From contig NC_022664.1 in NCBI RefSeq assembly GCF_000485905.1, forward strand, positions 1,862,632 through 1,926,631: 64,000 bases of DNA. Reading direction: 5' to 3'. Below, in pieces: positions 9,077 through 18,176 of the stretch (positions are counted from its first letter, which is position 1; each line of letters begins with the position of its first letter). The notes beneath the pieces were generated by a model. That model ran no database searches and had not been told where the DNA came from. It saw nothing but the letters and a program-made list of their open reading frames with translations. Made by a program: the position numbers and the translations under genes. The stretch comes from Spiribacter curvatus. Lineage in GTDB: Bacteria > Pseudomonadota > Gammaproteobacteria > Nitrococcales > Nitrococcaceae.

Positions 9077-9634
9077 TCCTACACCAAGACGGATCTGCGC
9101 CGCCGGCTGCGTGCCCGCCGTGCGGCCCGTCAGGCCGCGCGCGCCGCCGCCGATCGTGTCACCCGGCTGCCGCACTGGCGCCGGGCGCGGCATGTCGCGC
9201 TCTACCTTGCCGCCGATGGCGAGATCGATACCACACCGCTGATCCACGCCGCCTGGCGAGCGGGTAAGCGCGTCTATCTGCCGGTCATCCGATCACCATC
9301 CGGGCGGCTGGCCTTCCGCCGCTACACCCCCACCACAGCGCTCCGCAGCGGCCGGTTCGGCATCCGCATCCCCGCCCGCACCGCCGAGCCGCTGCGCGCG
9401 GTGGCCGGCCTCGATCTGCTCATCATGCCCTTGGTGGGTTTCGATGCCGCCGGCCATCGGCTGGGCATGGGCGGTGGATTCTATGACCGGACACTGGCGG
9501 GTCGACGTCGGGGCCGGCGGCCGCTGCGCCTGGGCCTGGCCCACGTCTGTCAGCAACAGCCCGCCATTCCTCATGACCGCTGGGACCAGCGCCTGGATCG
9601 GGTGGTCACGGATCAGTCAACGCATTTCTGCTAG
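9062..9634 (+). CDS. fau: 5-formyltetrahydrofolate cyclo-ligase (start codon uncertain)
   Basis: Converts 5-formyl-THF to 5,10-methenyl-THF with ATP. The basic N terminus KTDLRRRLRARR, the ATP/substrate loop LLIMPLVGFDAAGHRLGMGGGFYDR, and the C terminus are typical of the family. The frame has no ATG, GTG or TTG between the 3' end of 6S RNA and the first conserved residues. Available codons are ATT at 9062, ATC at 9071 or CTG at 9095; the nearest standard one is an ATG at 8978 inside 6S RNA. The listed start (ATT) is a guess that gives a family-like length of about 190. fau is co-transcribed with 6S RNA in E. coli. Its TAG stop overlaps a putative -10 (TAGACT) for the next gene. Confidence 0.85.
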   Translation: MAGIHSYTKTDLRRRLRARRAARQAARAAADRVTRLPHWRRARHVALYLAADGEIDTTPLIHAAWRAGKRVYLPVIRSPSGRLAFRRYTPTTALRSGRFGIRIPARTAEPLRAVAGLDLLIMPLVGFDAAGHRLGMGGGFYDRTLAGRRRGRRPLRLGLAHVCQQQPAIPHDRWDQRLDRVVTDQSTHFC

Positions 9635-9676
9635 ACTGGGGGGTCAATCAATCGCACGGCTTTAATGGATACAGCG

Positions 9677-10159
9677 ATGGCCTACTGGCTCATGAAATCC
9701 GAACCGGATGTCTACGGGATCGACCATCTCGCCGCCGAACCCGATGGGACCGAGCACTGGGATGGGATCCGCAACTACCAGGTCCGCAACCTGTTCCGCG
9801 ACCGCTTCCAGCCCGGCGACCAGGCCTTTTTCTATCACTCCAACACCAAGGTGCCGGGGATCGTGGGCATCATGGAGGTGGTCAGCGAGGCCTATCCCGA
9901 CCACACCGCCTTTGACCCGGACGAGAAGTACTACGACCCGAAGAGCGACCCGGATCATCCGCGCTGGCTCATGGTCGATGTGCGCTATATCCGCCACCTC
10001 GATCGCCTGATCACGCTCGCCGAGCTCAAGGCCGATCCCGCGCTCGCCGACATGCGGCTGGTCCAGCGCGGGAACCGGCTGTCGGTGATGCCGGTCAGCG
10101 AGGTGGAGTGGCAACATATCCTCGACATGGAAAAGCAGGATGGCAACGACAACCGATAA
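9677..10159 (+). CDS. EVE domain protein (THYN1-like)
   Basis: A 160-residue single EVE domain, a PUA/YTH-related fold whose members bind modified nucleobases. It opens MAYWLMKSEPDVYGIDHLA and carries the family's DGIRNYQVRNLFRDRF and DQAFFYHSNTKVPGIVGI segments. The ATG at 9677 is preferred over one at 9665: it has GGA seven bases upstream and matches the usual family N terminus. A TGCTAGACT extended -10 lies at 9629-9637. The last 20 bases overlap the following glucosaminidase gene. Its ligand in this organism is unknown. Confidence 0.88.
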   Translation: MAYWLMKSEPDVYGIDHLAAEPDGTEHWDGIRNYQVRNLFRDRFQPGDQAFFYHSNTKVPGIVGIMEVVSEAYPDHTAFDPDEKYYDPKSDPDHPRWLMVDVRYIRHLDRLITLAELKADPALADMRLVQRGNRLSVMPVSEVEWQHILDMEKQDGNDNR

Positions 10160-11081
10160 CCCACCGGCCCCGGCCGGCACGCTGCGCGCGGTCATTGATG
10201 CGCTACCGCTCACCGCGACGCTGACCGCCATCGTCCTCACCTGGCTGAGCTGGCCCGACGTCGCCAACAGCGATGGTGACGTACCACCGCTGCAGCCGGT
10301 GGAGGCCCGGAGCGCCGAGGCACTGGAGGCGACCTTCGCCGATTTCGGTTATGCCTGGCCGGCCGATCAGGTGCCGCCGGTGAGCGTGCAGACGTTCCCG
10401 CACGACCTCGCCGAGACCCGTACGCCGGTGAAAAAGTCGCTGTTCTTCCGCACCCTGTTACCGCTGGTGCTGGCCGAGAATGCGCGGATCGAGGCGCAGC
10501 GCGAGTCGCTGATGAAGGCCATCGACGGCGATCTGCCAGAGGCGCGCCGGGTGGCGATCCTCACCCGGCTCGCCGGTGAGTACGGCGTCGACACCGATCC
10601 GCTGACCGATGCCACCGCCCGGACCCTGAGGGCGCGGGTGGACACGGTCCCACCGGCGCTGGCGCTGGCGCAGGCGGCCAAGGAGAGCGGCTGGGGCACA
10701 TCGCGCTTCGCGATTGAGGGCAATAACCTGTTCGGCGAATGGACCTGGGATGCGAGCCAGGGCATGACGCCGCGCGAGCGTTCGGCGGATGCCGATCACT
10801 TCGTGCGCCGATTCGAGACCCTGCGCATCTCGGTGCGAAGCTACCTGAACAATCTCAACCGTCATGGCGCCTATGAGCGCTTTCGCACGCTGCGCACCGA
10901 GGCGCGCCAGGCCGGCCGCGGCATGACCCCGGCGCAGATGGCCGGCGGGCTCGAGCAGTACTCCGAGCGCGGCCTCGCTTATGTCAACGAGGTGCGCGCC
11001 ATGATCACCACCAACCGGCTTGATCGGGTCATGGCCAATGCCCGCCTGACCGAGCTGCCCGAGCGTATCGCGCAGCGCTAG
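10140..11081 (+). CDS. Bax-like membrane-anchored glucosaminidase
   Basis: A 313-residue protein with an N-terminal membrane anchor (about residues 20-38, LPLTATLTAIVLTWLSW) and a C-terminal mannosyl-glycoprotein endo-beta-N-acetylglucosaminidase/FlgJ-type domain. The catalytic region PALALAQAAKESGWGTSRFAIEGNNLFG contains the conserved Glu (AAKESGWG) and the GNNLFGEW motif. It resembles E. coli Bax, a putative peptidoglycan glucosaminidase acting in the periplasm. It overlaps the EVE gene by 20 bases and converges on argA with a 4-base overlap. Confidence 0.82.
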   Translation: MATTTDNPPAPAGTLRAVIDALPLTATLTAIVLTWLSWPDVANSDGDVPPLQPVEARSAEALEATFADFGYAWPADQVPPVSVQTFPHDLAETRTPVKKSLFFRTLLPLVLAENARIEAQRESLMKAIDGDLPEARRVAILTRLAGEYGVDTDPLTDATARTLRARVDTVPPALALAQAAKESGWGTSRFAIEGNNLFGEWTWDASQGMTPRERSADADHFVRRFETLRISVRSYLNNLNRHGAYERFRTLRTEARQAGRGMTPAQMAGGLEQYSERGLAYVNEVRAMITTNRLDRVMANARLTELPERIAQR

Positions 11082-12397
11082 CCGAGGGCCTTGGCCAGCA
11101 CCTTGGAGCCGCGCGCGAGGTTGTAGAAGGCCCGCCGCCCGGCGGGCAGTGACTCGACCTCGGTCGGCGCGAAGCCCTGCTCGCGGAACCAGTGCGCGGT
11201 GCGGGTGGTGAGTACGAACAGCGCCTCGCAGCCCGCCGCCACGGCGTCACGCTCCAGCCGCTCGAGGAGCTGGCGGCCGCGATGGCCATCGCGATAGCCC
11301 GGATGCACCACCAGACAGGCGATCTCCGCCGCGGCGGTATCCGCAATACGATGCAGCGCCGCACAGGCGACCACCGTCCCCTCGCGCTCCATCACCGTGA
11401 AGTCACCAATCTCGGTCTCGAGCCGCTCGCGGGTCCGACGGACCAGCGTCCCGTCGTCCTCGAGCGGTGCGATCAGTGCCAGGATACCGCTGATATCCTC
11501 CACCGAGGCTGCCCGCAGGCGCTCGAAAGCGCGTGGCGTGATCAATGTGCCGACACCATCGCGGGTGAAGAGCTCACCGAGGATGGCCCCGTCGCGGCGT
11601 CTTGGCAGCAGATGCACCCGCGGCACCCCCCCCCGGCAGGCCGCGATGGCGCGGGCAACCTGAGCGCCGAGGGGTTCGGCCGTGGGGGTGGCCGGCTCGA
11701 AGCGCTCACGGGCCTCCTCCACCGTCAGCTCGCCGAGCGGCGTGCCCGCGGCGGTGACCAGGCCCTCGCCCTCGTGGAGGAACAGGAGCTTATCGGCCTG
11801 CAGCCCCCGTGCCGCGGCCACGGCGACATCCTCGGCGTAGAGGTTGAACTGCTCGCCGGTCGGCGAGACCCCGAGCGGACTCATCAGCACCAACGCACCA
11901 TCATCGAGCCGCTGACGGATGGCGGCGGTATCAACCCGGCGCACCTCGCCGGTCTGCAGGTAATCGATGCCATCGCGCACCCCCAGCGGCCGGGCGGTGA
12001 CGAAATTGCCACTGGCGACCTGCAGGCGCAGCCCTGCCATGGGCGAGTTGGCAAGCCCCATGGAGAACAGCGCCTCGATGGCGAGCCGGACACTGCCCAC
12101 GGCATCCACCACACAGCCGAGGGCCTCGGCGTCGGTCACCCGCAGGCCGTTGACGTAGCGGATCGCCGCGCCGCGGGCATTGAGGCGCTCATCGATCTGC
12201 GGCCGCGCCCCCGGGACCAGCACCAGCCGGATCCCCAGGCCGTTGAGCAGCGCCAGGTCATGGACCAGCGCCGCGGCCGTCCCATCGGTCAGCGCCTCGC
12301 CCCCGACACTCACCACGAACGTGCGCCCGCGATGGGCATGGATGAACGGCGAGCTGTGGCGGAACCAGTCCACCAGTGCATCGAGCCGGTCGGTCAT
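11078..12397 (-). CDS. argA: N-acetylglutamate synthase
   Basis: A 439-residue ArgA: an N-terminal amino-acid-kinase-like domain (VVSVGGEALTDG; VLVPGARPQIDERL; inactive as kinase, binds arginine) and a C-terminal GNAT acetyltransferase domain (CLVVHPGYRDGHRGRQLLERLE). It makes N-acetylglutamate from glutamate and acetyl-CoA, the first arginine step. The ATG at 12397 aligns with the E. coli start; the open frame extends 18 codons further. A run of nine identical bases (C9 at 11626-11634, G9 in the coding strand) encodes part of RGGV between the two domains and is a possible slippage site. Its 3' end overlaps the convergent Bax-like gene by 4 bases. Confidence 0.94.
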   Translation of the reverse strand: MTDRLDALVDWFRHSSPFIHAHRGRTFVVSVGGEALTDGTAAALVHDLALLNGLGIRLVLVPGARPQIDERLNARGAAIRYVNGLRVTDAEALGCVVDAVGSVRLAIEALFSMGLANSPMAGLRLQVASGNFVTARPLGVRDGIDYLQTGEVRRVDTAAIRQRLDDGALVLMSPLGVSPTGEQFNLYAEDVAVAAARGLQADKLLFLHEGEGLVTAAGTPLGELTVEEARERFEPATPTAEPLGAQVARAIAACRGGVPRVHLLPRRRDGAILGELFTRDGVGTLITPRAFERLRAASVEDISGILALIAPLEDDGTLVRRTRERLETEIGDFTVMEREGTVVACAALHRIADTAAAEIACLVVHPGYRDGHRGRQLLERLERDAVAAGCEALFVLTTRTAHWFREQGFAPTEVESLPAGRRAFYNLARGSKVLAKALG

Positions 12398-12410
12398 GAT
12401 CACTCGCCCC

Positions 12411-13085
12411 CTACAGCTCGCTCCAGCTGCTGCGCCGACGCCAGCGGACACGGGTCAGGGTAATGCCCAGCAGCATGCCGAAGACGATCACCCCGGCCCC
12501 GGCGATGAACCAGTCCCGGCTCTCGCGATCGGCCATGCGATCGGCCTCACGCGAGAGATCCTGAACCTGGCGCTCGAGATCGAGCACCTCCTTTTGCAGC
12601 GCCTGGTTCTCGTCGGCCAGTTCGAGCCCTTCGCCGGCCTCCTGCAAGCGCTGGGTCATGCGCTGGTTATCGGCCTGCAGCTGCCGGTTGTCATCACTCA
12701 GCGTCTCGAGCCGCGACTCAAGCTCGGTCACCCGCTCGCTGAGGGTCTGATTCTCGTCGCGCAATTCGCTCAGGCGGTTGGTGGCCGCCTCGAGCTGCGC
12801 CGCTGCGCCGGGGTCGGGCTGCAGATAGAGACTGCGCACCCAGCCCTCATCATCGCCGGCGCGCACCTGCGTCCAGGTCTCGCCGCGCTGGAGGACCTCG
12901 AGCTGGCTGCCGGAGCTGAGCAGGCGCATGATGCGGTAGTCATTGCCCTGGCCGCTGCGCAGGGTAATCTCGAGCTCATCGGTGACATAGGCGGTGGTCT
13001 GGGCGATGGCGGGGCCACCCAGCGCAATGGCCAGCCCCACCATCATCGCTCCACCCAGTCGCACTGTCCGTATCCATTGCCGCAC
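12411..13085 (-). CDS. YgiM-like SH3b-domain membrane protein (TIGR04211 type)
   Basis: A 224-residue envelope protein. A signal sequence (to about residue 28, GGPAIAQ) is followed by a bacterial SH3b domain (AYVTDELEITLRSGQGNDYRI..GWVRSLYL, residues 32-88). A long coiled coil (about 95-185) and a C-terminal transmembrane helix (IAGAGVIVFGMLLGITL) complete it, the architecture of E. coli YgiM. GTG is the start, with AGAGGG seven bases upstream. The promoter probably includes GCTAGACT (13121-13128 on this strand). Function is unknown; the SH3b domain suggests contact with peptidoglycan. argA follows after 13 bases. Confidence 0.85.
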   Translation of the reverse strand: MRQWIRTVRLGGAMMVGLAIALGGPAIAQTTAYVTDELEITLRSGQGNDYRIMRLLSSGSQLEVLQRGETWTQVRAGDDEGWVRSLYLQPDPGAAAQLEAATNRLSELRDENQTLSERVTELESRLETLSDDNRQLQADNQRMTQRLQEAGEGLELADENQALQKEVLDLERQVQDLSREADRMADRESRDWFIAGAGVIVFGMLLGITLTRVRWRRRSSWSEL

Positions 13086-13185
13086 CGATGCACCCTCTGC
13101 TGGAAAACACTCAATCCATCAGTCTAGCTGACCCCTATCCAACTGGACACCCGGCTTTTGTTGTGTCCGCGACCCGTGGTGCAGG

Positions 13186-13191
13186 TATACT
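13186..13191 (+). promoter_or_regulatory. Possible -10 element for the GGDEF gene
   Basis: TATACT fits the sigma-70 -10 consensus at 5 of 6 positions and lies 40 bases before the GTG start of the diguanylate cyclase. The best upstream partner, TTGTGT at 13161-13166, has a 19-base spacer, so the promoter is only moderately supported. Confidence 0.4.
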
Positions 13192-13231
13192 CATCGATAC
13201 AGTGAACGATAAAACCGATAGAGAAGGCGCT

Positions 13232-14164
13232 GTGATCGAAGACGAACTCCGCACCGAGCGCCAGCGCCTCCATGAGCTGATCACGAACCTCAACGCCGCC
13301 ATGCTGGTTGAGGACGGATCGCGCCGCGTCATCCTCGCCAACCAGGTCTTCTGCCATGCCTTCGCCCTGGACGCGGACAGTGATGAGCTGGTGGGCGCCG
13401 ACGGCGGCGCCATCAACGCCCGCCTGTCGACGGTGTTCGTGGATCCGGCCGCGTTTCTGCGCCGGACCGAGGAGATCCTGGAGGGTCGCTCGGCCGTGCA
13501 TGGTGAATCGTTCGACCTCGCTGACGGCCGCCGGCTCGAGCGCGATTACGTCCCGGTATTCCTCGATGGCGTCTATCATGGCCACCTCTGGCAGTATCGG
13601 GACATCACCGAGCGTCGGGCCTATGAGCAGCGCCTCATGGATCTGGCCAACACCGACCCGGTGACCGGTCTGCCCAATCGCCGCCACATCATGGACCGGC
13701 TTGAAGAGGAGCTGGCGCGCACGTCGCGCAGCGACCGGCCCGCGACGGCGATGCTGGTCGATATCGATTTTTTCAAGGAAATCAACGACTCCCACGGTCA
13801 CATCGCAGGCGACACGGCCCTCGTCAACCTGAGCGGGGCGCTGCGCCGCAGCTTGCGGATGACCGATATCGTCGGGCGCATCGGCGGTGATGAGTTCCTC
13901 ATTCTCCTGCCCCTCACCGATGAGAACGGGGCCGAGGCGGTCGCCGAACGGCTGCGTAGCGATGTCGGCGCCCTGCAGGTACCGGGCTCGGATCGCCGCC
14001 AGGGGCTGTCAATCAGCATCGGTCTGACGCCGCTGGATAAGGGACGGCGTGACAGCCGCAGCCTGCTGATGCGCGCCGATGCCGCGCTCTACGAGGCGAA
14101 GGCCCGGGGCCGGGGCCGGGGCACGATCGTTCGCTGTGCCGAGGTGACCGGCGAAGGCGGGTAA
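13232..14164 (+). CDS. PAS-GGDEF diguanylate cyclase
   Basis: A 310-residue c-di-GMP synthase: a short coiled coil ([19 protein letters not shown]), a PAS-like sensor (about residues 25-130, ending [14 protein letters not shown]) and a GGDEF domain (about 140-300). The signature IGGDEFLI is intact, and the inhibitory I-site RMTD lies five residues before it, so product inhibition is expected. No membrane segment is seen; the enzyme should be cytosolic. The GTG at 13232 has AGAAGG just upstream and is preferred over the ATG at 13088, whose first 48 codons overlap the divergent promoter region. The PAS ligand is unknown. Confidence 0.9.
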   Translation: MIEDELRTERQRLHELITNLNAAMLVEDGSRRVILANQVFCHAFALDADSDELVGADGGAINARLSTVFVDPAAFLRRTEEILEGRSAVHGESFDLADGRRLERDYVPVFLDGVYHGHLWQYRDITERRAYEQRLMDLANTDPVTGLPNRRHIMDRLEEELARTSRSDRPATAMLVDIDFFKEINDSHGHIAGDTALVNLSGALRRSLRMTDIVGRIGGDEFLILLPLTDENGAEAVAERLRSDVGALQVPGSDRRQGLSISIGLTPLDKGRRDSRSLLMRADAALYEAKARGRGRGTIVRCAEVTGEGG

Positions 14165-14204
14165 CACCGCCCGCGTCTTTGCCATCGCCGCCGGCTGGGT
14201 CACA

Positions 14205-15011
14205 ATGCCCGCCATGCTGCAGTATCCCGCCATCGATCCGATCGCCCTGTCACTCGGCCCCCTCGACATCCACTGGTATGGAGTGATGTATGCCATCGGC
14301 TTCGGCCTGGCGTGGTGGCTGGGCCGCCGCCGGGCCGCCCGTGCCGACACCCCGGTGGTGCCAGCGCAGATCGACGATCTGCTGCTGTTCGGGGCGATCG
14401 GCGTGGTGGTGGGGGGCCGTATCGGTTATGCGCTTTTCTACAGCGGCGGCGACCTGCTGGCCGATCCGCTCTCGCTGCTGCGCGTCTGGGAAGGCGGTAT
14501 GGCCTTCCATGGCGGCCTGCTGGGCGTGATCCTGATGATGGCATGGTACGCGCGCCGTCAGGGCATCACGCCACTGGCACTGGGCGACTTCGTCGCGCCG
14601 CTGATCCCACCGGGACTGGCCGCCGGACGGCTTGGCAACTTCATTAACGGCGAGCTCTGGGGCGCACCCACCGCGCTCCCCTGGGGCATGGTCTACCCCC
14701 CGCTCGGCCCCGAGCCACGCCACCCCTCGCAACTCTACGAGCTGGCGCTGGAGGGGCTGGTGCTGTTTGCGCTGGTGTGGGGGTTTTCGCGCCATCCGCG
14801 ACCGGCCGGGGCGGTCACCGGGGTGTTCCTCAGCGGCTACGGGTCCGTCCGGTTCGCGGTGGAGTTCGTGCGCCTGCCGGATGCGCATATCGGCTATCTG
14901 TCCGGCGGCTGGCTGACCATGGGGCAGCTGCTCTCGCTGCCGATGATCGCCGCCGGCCTGGTGCTGCTCGCCTGGGCCTATCGCCAGCGTCTGTCCACCG
15001 CCTTGAAATAG
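14205..15011 (+). CDS. lgt: Prolipoprotein diacylglyceryl transferase
   Basis: A 268-residue, seven-helix inner-membrane enzyme that transfers diacylglycerol from phosphatidylglycerol to the lipobox cysteine of prolipoproteins. The Lgt signature [13 protein letters not shown], the N-terminal [16 protein letters not shown] and the HPSQLYE motif are all present. The start may be the ATG at 14205 or the one at 14214; neither has a clear ribosome-binding site. It is followed 24 bases later by thyA, the same lgt-thyA pairing as in E. coli. Confidence 0.96.
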   Translation: MPAMLQYPAIDPIALSLGPLDIHWYGVMYAIGFGLAWWLGRRRAARADTPVVPAQIDDLLLFGAIGVVVGGRIGYALFYSGGDLLADPLSLLRVWEGGMAFHGGLLGVILMMAWYARRQGITPLALGDFVAPLIPPGLAAGRLGNFINGELWGAPTALPWGMVYPPLGPEPRHPSQLYELALEGLVLFALVWGFSRHPRPAGAVTGVFLSGYGSVRFAVEFVRLPDAHIGYLSGGWLTMGQLLSLPMIAAGLVLLAWAYRQRLSTALK

Positions 15012-15035
15012 GCCACAAGGGAGGCCTTTACCGCC

Positions 15036-15830
15036 ATGCAGCAATACCTCGATCTCCTCCGCCATGTCCGCGACCACGGCGTCGAGAAGGCCGATCGCAC
15101 CGGCACCGGCACCCGCTCGGTATTCGGCTGGCAGGCGCGCTATGACCTGGCCGATGGCTTCCCGATGGTGACCACCAAGCGGCTGCATCTGCGCGCCATT
15201 ATCCATGAGCTGTTGTGGTTCCTCGCCGGCGAGCGGAATATCCGTTATCTCAGGGACAACAATGTCCGCATCTGGGATGAGTGGGCCGACGAGAACGGCG
15301 ATCTGGGGCCCATCTATGGCGTTCAGTGGCGATCCTGGCCCACGCCCGAGGGCGGTCATATCGACCAGATCGCCCGGGTCGTGGCGCAGATCCGTGACAA
15401 CCCCGACTCGCGCCGCCATATCGTCACTGCCTGGAACCCGGCTGAAATCGAGCGTATGGGGCTACCGCCCTGTCACGTGCTGTTCCAGTTCTATGTCGCC
15501 GAGGGGCGTCTGTCCTGTCAGCTCTACCAGCGCAGCGCCGATCTGTTCCTGGGCGTGCCCTTCAACATCGCCTCCTACGCCCTGCTCACCCACATGATCG
15601 CGCAGGTCACCGGCCTGCAGCCGGGGACGTTCATCCACACGCTGGGCGATGCGCATCTCTACCTCAACCATCTGGAGCAGGCCGATACCCAGCTCGCCCG
15701 CGATCCGCTGCCGCTCCCCACCCTCGAGCTCAATCCGGGCGTCGATGATCTGTTCGACTTCCGCTTTGACGACATCCAGGTGAGCGGCTATCACTCCCAT
15801 CCGCGCATCACCGCGCCCATCGCCGTCTAG
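15036..15830 (+). CDS. thyA: Thymidylate synthase
   Basis: A 264-residue ThyA, exactly the E. coli length, making dTMP from dUMP with methylene-THF. The catalytic cysteine is in [11 protein letters not shown], and the dUMP-binding segments [19 protein letters not shown] and GDAHLYLNH are present. The ribosome-binding site is a strong AAGGGAGG at 15018-15025. It is complementary over nine bases (CAAGGGAGG) to the first loop of the candidate small RNA at 31325-31450. It forms an operon with lgt and folA, so the folate oxidised here is recycled by the next product. Confidence 0.97.
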   Translation: MQQYLDLLRHVRDHGVEKADRTGTGTRSVFGWQARYDLADGFPMVTTKRLHLRAIIHELLWFLAGERNIRYLRDNNVRIWDEWADENGDLGPIYGVQWRSWPTPEGGHIDQIARVVAQIRDNPDSRRHIVTAWNPAEIERMGLPPCHVLFQFYVAEGRLSCQLYQRSADLFLGVPFNIASYALLTHMIAQVTGLQPGTFIHTLGDAHLYLNHLEQADTQLARDPLPLPTLELNPGVDDLFDFRFDDIQVSGYHSHPRITAPIAV

Positions 15831-15842
15831 GAGCCCCACGCC

Positions 15843-16337
15843 ATGCAGATAACCTTCGTCGTCGCCATGACCGACAACCGTGTGATCGGCCAGGGCAATG
15901 ATCTGCCCTGGCGGCTGCCCGACGACATGCGGCATTTCGTGGCGCTGACCCGGGACAAGCCCATCGTCATGGGGCGCCGCAACTACCAGTCCATCGGCCG
16001 GCCGCTGCCGCGGCGCCAGAACATCGTCATGACCCGCGATCCGGACTGGTCGGCGCCGGGGGTCGAGGTGGTGCATTCCGTAGCGGCGGCGATCGCGGCG
16101 GCGGGCGAGGTGGATGAGCTCATGGTGATCGGCGGCGCGGCCATCTATGCGGCATTCCTGCCACGGGCCGATCGCATCGAGCTGACCCGGGTGCGGACGG
16201 AGCTGGCGGGGGATACGTGGTTTCCGGTGTTCGAGGGCCCGGACTGGCAGCGCACGGCGACCACCCATCATCCGGCCGACGCCGAGCACGCCTACCCGAT
16301 GGATTTCGAGACCTGGGAGCGCCAGCCCGCGGACTAG
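15843..16337 (+). CDS. folA: Dihydrofolate reductase
   Basis: A 164-residue NADPH-dependent DHFR regenerating THF from the DHF made by ThyA. Recognisable are the N-terminal [25 protein letters not shown] (Met20 loop and substrate Asp in PDDM), the cofactor motif [17 protein letters not shown], and [13 protein letters not shown]. It starts 12 bases after thyA, and its last 4 bases overlap the convergent rho gene. Confidence 0.96.
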   Translation: MQITFVVAMTDNRVIGQGNDLPWRLPDDMRHFVALTRDKPIVMGRRNYQSIGRPLPRRQNIVMTRDPDWSAPGVEVVHSVAAAIAAAGEVDELMVIGGAAIYAAFLPRADRIELTRVRTELAGDTWFPVFEGPDWQRTATTHHPADAEHAYPMDFETWERQPAD

Positions 16338-17590
16338 CGCTTCATCGCCTGGAAGAACTCGTTGTTGGTCTTCGTATCCTTGAGCTTATCGAGGAGGAAT
16401 TCCACAGCGGCGAGCTCGTCCATGGGGTGGAGGAGCTTGCGCAGGATCCATATCTTTTGCAGCTCCTCGGGCGTGAGCAGCAGCTCCTCGCGCCGGGTAC
16501 CGGAGCGATTGATGTTGATCGCCGGGTAGATCCGCTTCTCGGCGATGCGCCGGTCGAGGTGGACCTCCATGTTGCCGGTGCCCTTGAACTCCTCATAGAT
16601 CACATCGTCCATGCGCGAGCCGGTCTCGATCAGCGACGTGGCGATGATGCTCAGGCTGCCGCCCTCCTCGATATTCCGCGCGGCACCGAAAAAGCGCTTG
16701 GGCCGGTGCAGGGCGTTGGCGTCGACACCACCGGTGAGGACCTTGCCAGAGCTTGGCACCACGGTGTTGTAGGCCCGCGCCAGCCGGGTGATGGAGTCGA
16801 GCATGATGACCACGTCGCGCTTGTGCTCAACCAGCCGCTTGGCTTTTTCGATCACCATCTCGGCCACCTGGACGTGACGGCTCGCCGGCTCGTCGAAGGT
16901 CGAGGAGACCACCTCGCCACGCACCGTGCGCTCCATCTCCGTGACCTCCTCGGGCCGCTCGTCGATGAGCAGCACGATGACGTAGGTCTCTGGATTGTTG
17001 GAGGTGATGGACTGGGCGATGTTCTGCAGCAGCATGGTCTTGCCGGCCTTCGGCGGCGAGACGATGAGCGCCCGCTGTCCCTTGCCGATGGGCGCGCTCA
17101 GATCGATCACCCGGGCGGTGAGATCCTCGGTGGAGCCATTGCCCCGCTCCAGCCGCATCCGCTCTTTGGGGAACAGCGGTGTGAGGTTCTCGAACAGGAC
17201 CTTGTACTTGGCCGATTCGGGCTTTTCGAAGTTGATCTGATCGACCTTGAGTAGCGCGAAGTAGCGCTCGCCGTCCTTGGGCGGTCGGATCTTGCCGGAA
17301 ATGGTATCGCCGGTGCGCAGGCTGAAGCGCCGGATCTGGCTGGGCGAGACGTAGATGTCATCAGGCCCGGCCATGTAAGAGCTGGTCGCCGAGCGCAGGA
17401 AGCCGAAGCCGTCCTGGAGGATTTCCAGCACGCCATCGCCCCAGATGTCCTCGCCCTTTTTGGCATGCGCCTTGAGCAGCGCGAAGATGACGTCCTGCTT
17501 GCGCGAGCGCGCCATGTTTTCGATGCCGAGTTCCTGCGCCAGCTCGACGAGTTCGGCGGCACGCTTATGCTTGAGTTCGGTGAGATTCAT
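16334..17590 (-). CDS. rho: Transcription termination factor Rho
   Basis: A 418-residue Rho hexamer subunit: an N-terminal helix bundle ([20 protein letters not shown]), a cold-shock RNA-binding domain ([33 protein letters not shown]), and a RecA-like ATPase with Walker [10 protein letters not shown] and Walker [16 protein letters not shown]. The C terminus FFQAMKR matches E. coli. trxA precedes it on the same strand, as in E. coli. A strong hairpin sits in its leader (17603-17621), which is relevant because rho is autoregulated in other bacteria. Confidence 0.98.
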   Translation of the reverse strand: MNLTELKHKRAAELVELAQELGIENMARSRKQDVIFALLKAHAKKGEDIWGDGVLEILQDGFGFLRSATSSYMAGPDDIYVSPSQIRRFSLRTGDTISGKIRPPKDGERYFALLKVDQINFEKPESAKYKVLFENLTPLFPKERMRLERGNGSTEDLTARVIDLSAPIGKGQRALIVSPPKAGKTMLLQNIAQSITSNNPETYVIVLLIDERPEEVTEMERTVRGEVVSSTFDEPASRHVQVAEMVIEKAKRLVEHKRDVVIMLDSITRLARAYNTVVPSSGKVLTGGVDANALHRPKRFFGAARNIEEGGSLSIIATSLIETGSRMDDVIYEEFKGTGNMEVHLDRRIAEKRIYPAININRSGTRREELLLTPEELQKIWILRKLLHPMDELAAVEFLLDKLKDTKTNNEFFQAMKR

Positions 17591-17602
17591 GAGTACTCAA
17601 AG

Positions 17603-17621
17603 GGCCGCCCGATGGACGGCC
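17603..17621 (-). promoter_or_regulatory. Leader hairpin just upstream of rho
   Basis: On the minus strand GGCCGTCC ATC GGGCGGCC forms an 8-pair stem (one G-U) ending 12 bases before the rho start codon, where it would sit at the ribosome-binding region. There is no T tract, so it is not a typical intrinsic terminator; translational or Rho-linked autoregulation is possible. A second small hairpin, CACC-TTCG-GGTG type, lies nearer trxA. Confidence 0.45.
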
Positions 17622-17671
17622 ACTACCTTGGTAGGAGAGGAGAGGGGCGCACCCCGAAGGTGTCCCGCGGG

Positions 17672-17998
17672 TTAAAGATTGCTGTCGATGAACGCGGAGA
17701 GCTGCGCCTTGGACAGGGCACCCACCTTGGTGGCCTCGACGCCGCCATTCTTGAACAGCATCAGCGTGGGAATCCCGCGGATGCCGTACTTGGGCGGCGT
17801 CTCCGGGTTTTCGTCGATATTGAGCTTGGCGATCCTGAGCTGACCGTCATAGTTGCCCGCAATCTCCTCGAGAATCGGACCGATCATCTTGCAGGGGCCG
17901 CACCACTCCGCCCAGTAGTCCACCAGGACAGGCTGACCGGCGTTGACGACTTCGGATTCAAAATTGGCGTCGGACACGTGGACGATATTGTCGCTCAC
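17672..17998 (-). CDS. trxA: Thioredoxin 1
   Basis: A 108-residue thioredoxin with active site [10 protein letters not shown] and the cis-proline loop [17 protein letters not shown] at 17998 is the start: the resulting N terminus [13 protein letters not shown] aligns with E. coli TrxA, and GGAGGAA lies eight bases upstream. A TTG at 18013 would have to be read through that ribosome-binding site and is unlikely. It lies upstream of rho on the same strand with an 81-base gap. Confidence 0.96.
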   Translation of the reverse strand: MSDNIVHVSDANFESEVVNAGQPVLVDYWAEWCGPCKMIGPILEEIAGNYDGQLRIAKLNIDENPETPPKYGIRGIPTLMLFKNGGVEATKVGALSKAQLSAFIDSNL

Positions 17999-18162
17999 GA
18001 AGCATTCCTCCAAAGGGGTATCGGTGACTGATCGAGATTGGGCCGATCGGACGGATCGCCCGGCGAATTACTGGGTATATTGAATGGGGACATCGCCTGT
18101 GAGGCGGATGAGCGAAGGCTATCCCCCTGATTCTGCGCTGTCAACTTTACCCGACGGCCGTG

Positions 18163-18168
18163 TATATT
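18163..18168 (+). promoter_or_regulatory. Possible -10 element giving a near-leaderless cysQ mRNA
   Basis: TATATT (5 of 6 match to TATAAT) ends nine bases before the cysQ ATG at 18177. Transcription would therefore start about two bases upstream of the start codon, and no ribosome-binding site is visible. The -35 (TGTCAA at about 18139) is weak. Confidence 0.35.
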
Positions 18169-18176
18169 CGGGTGCC

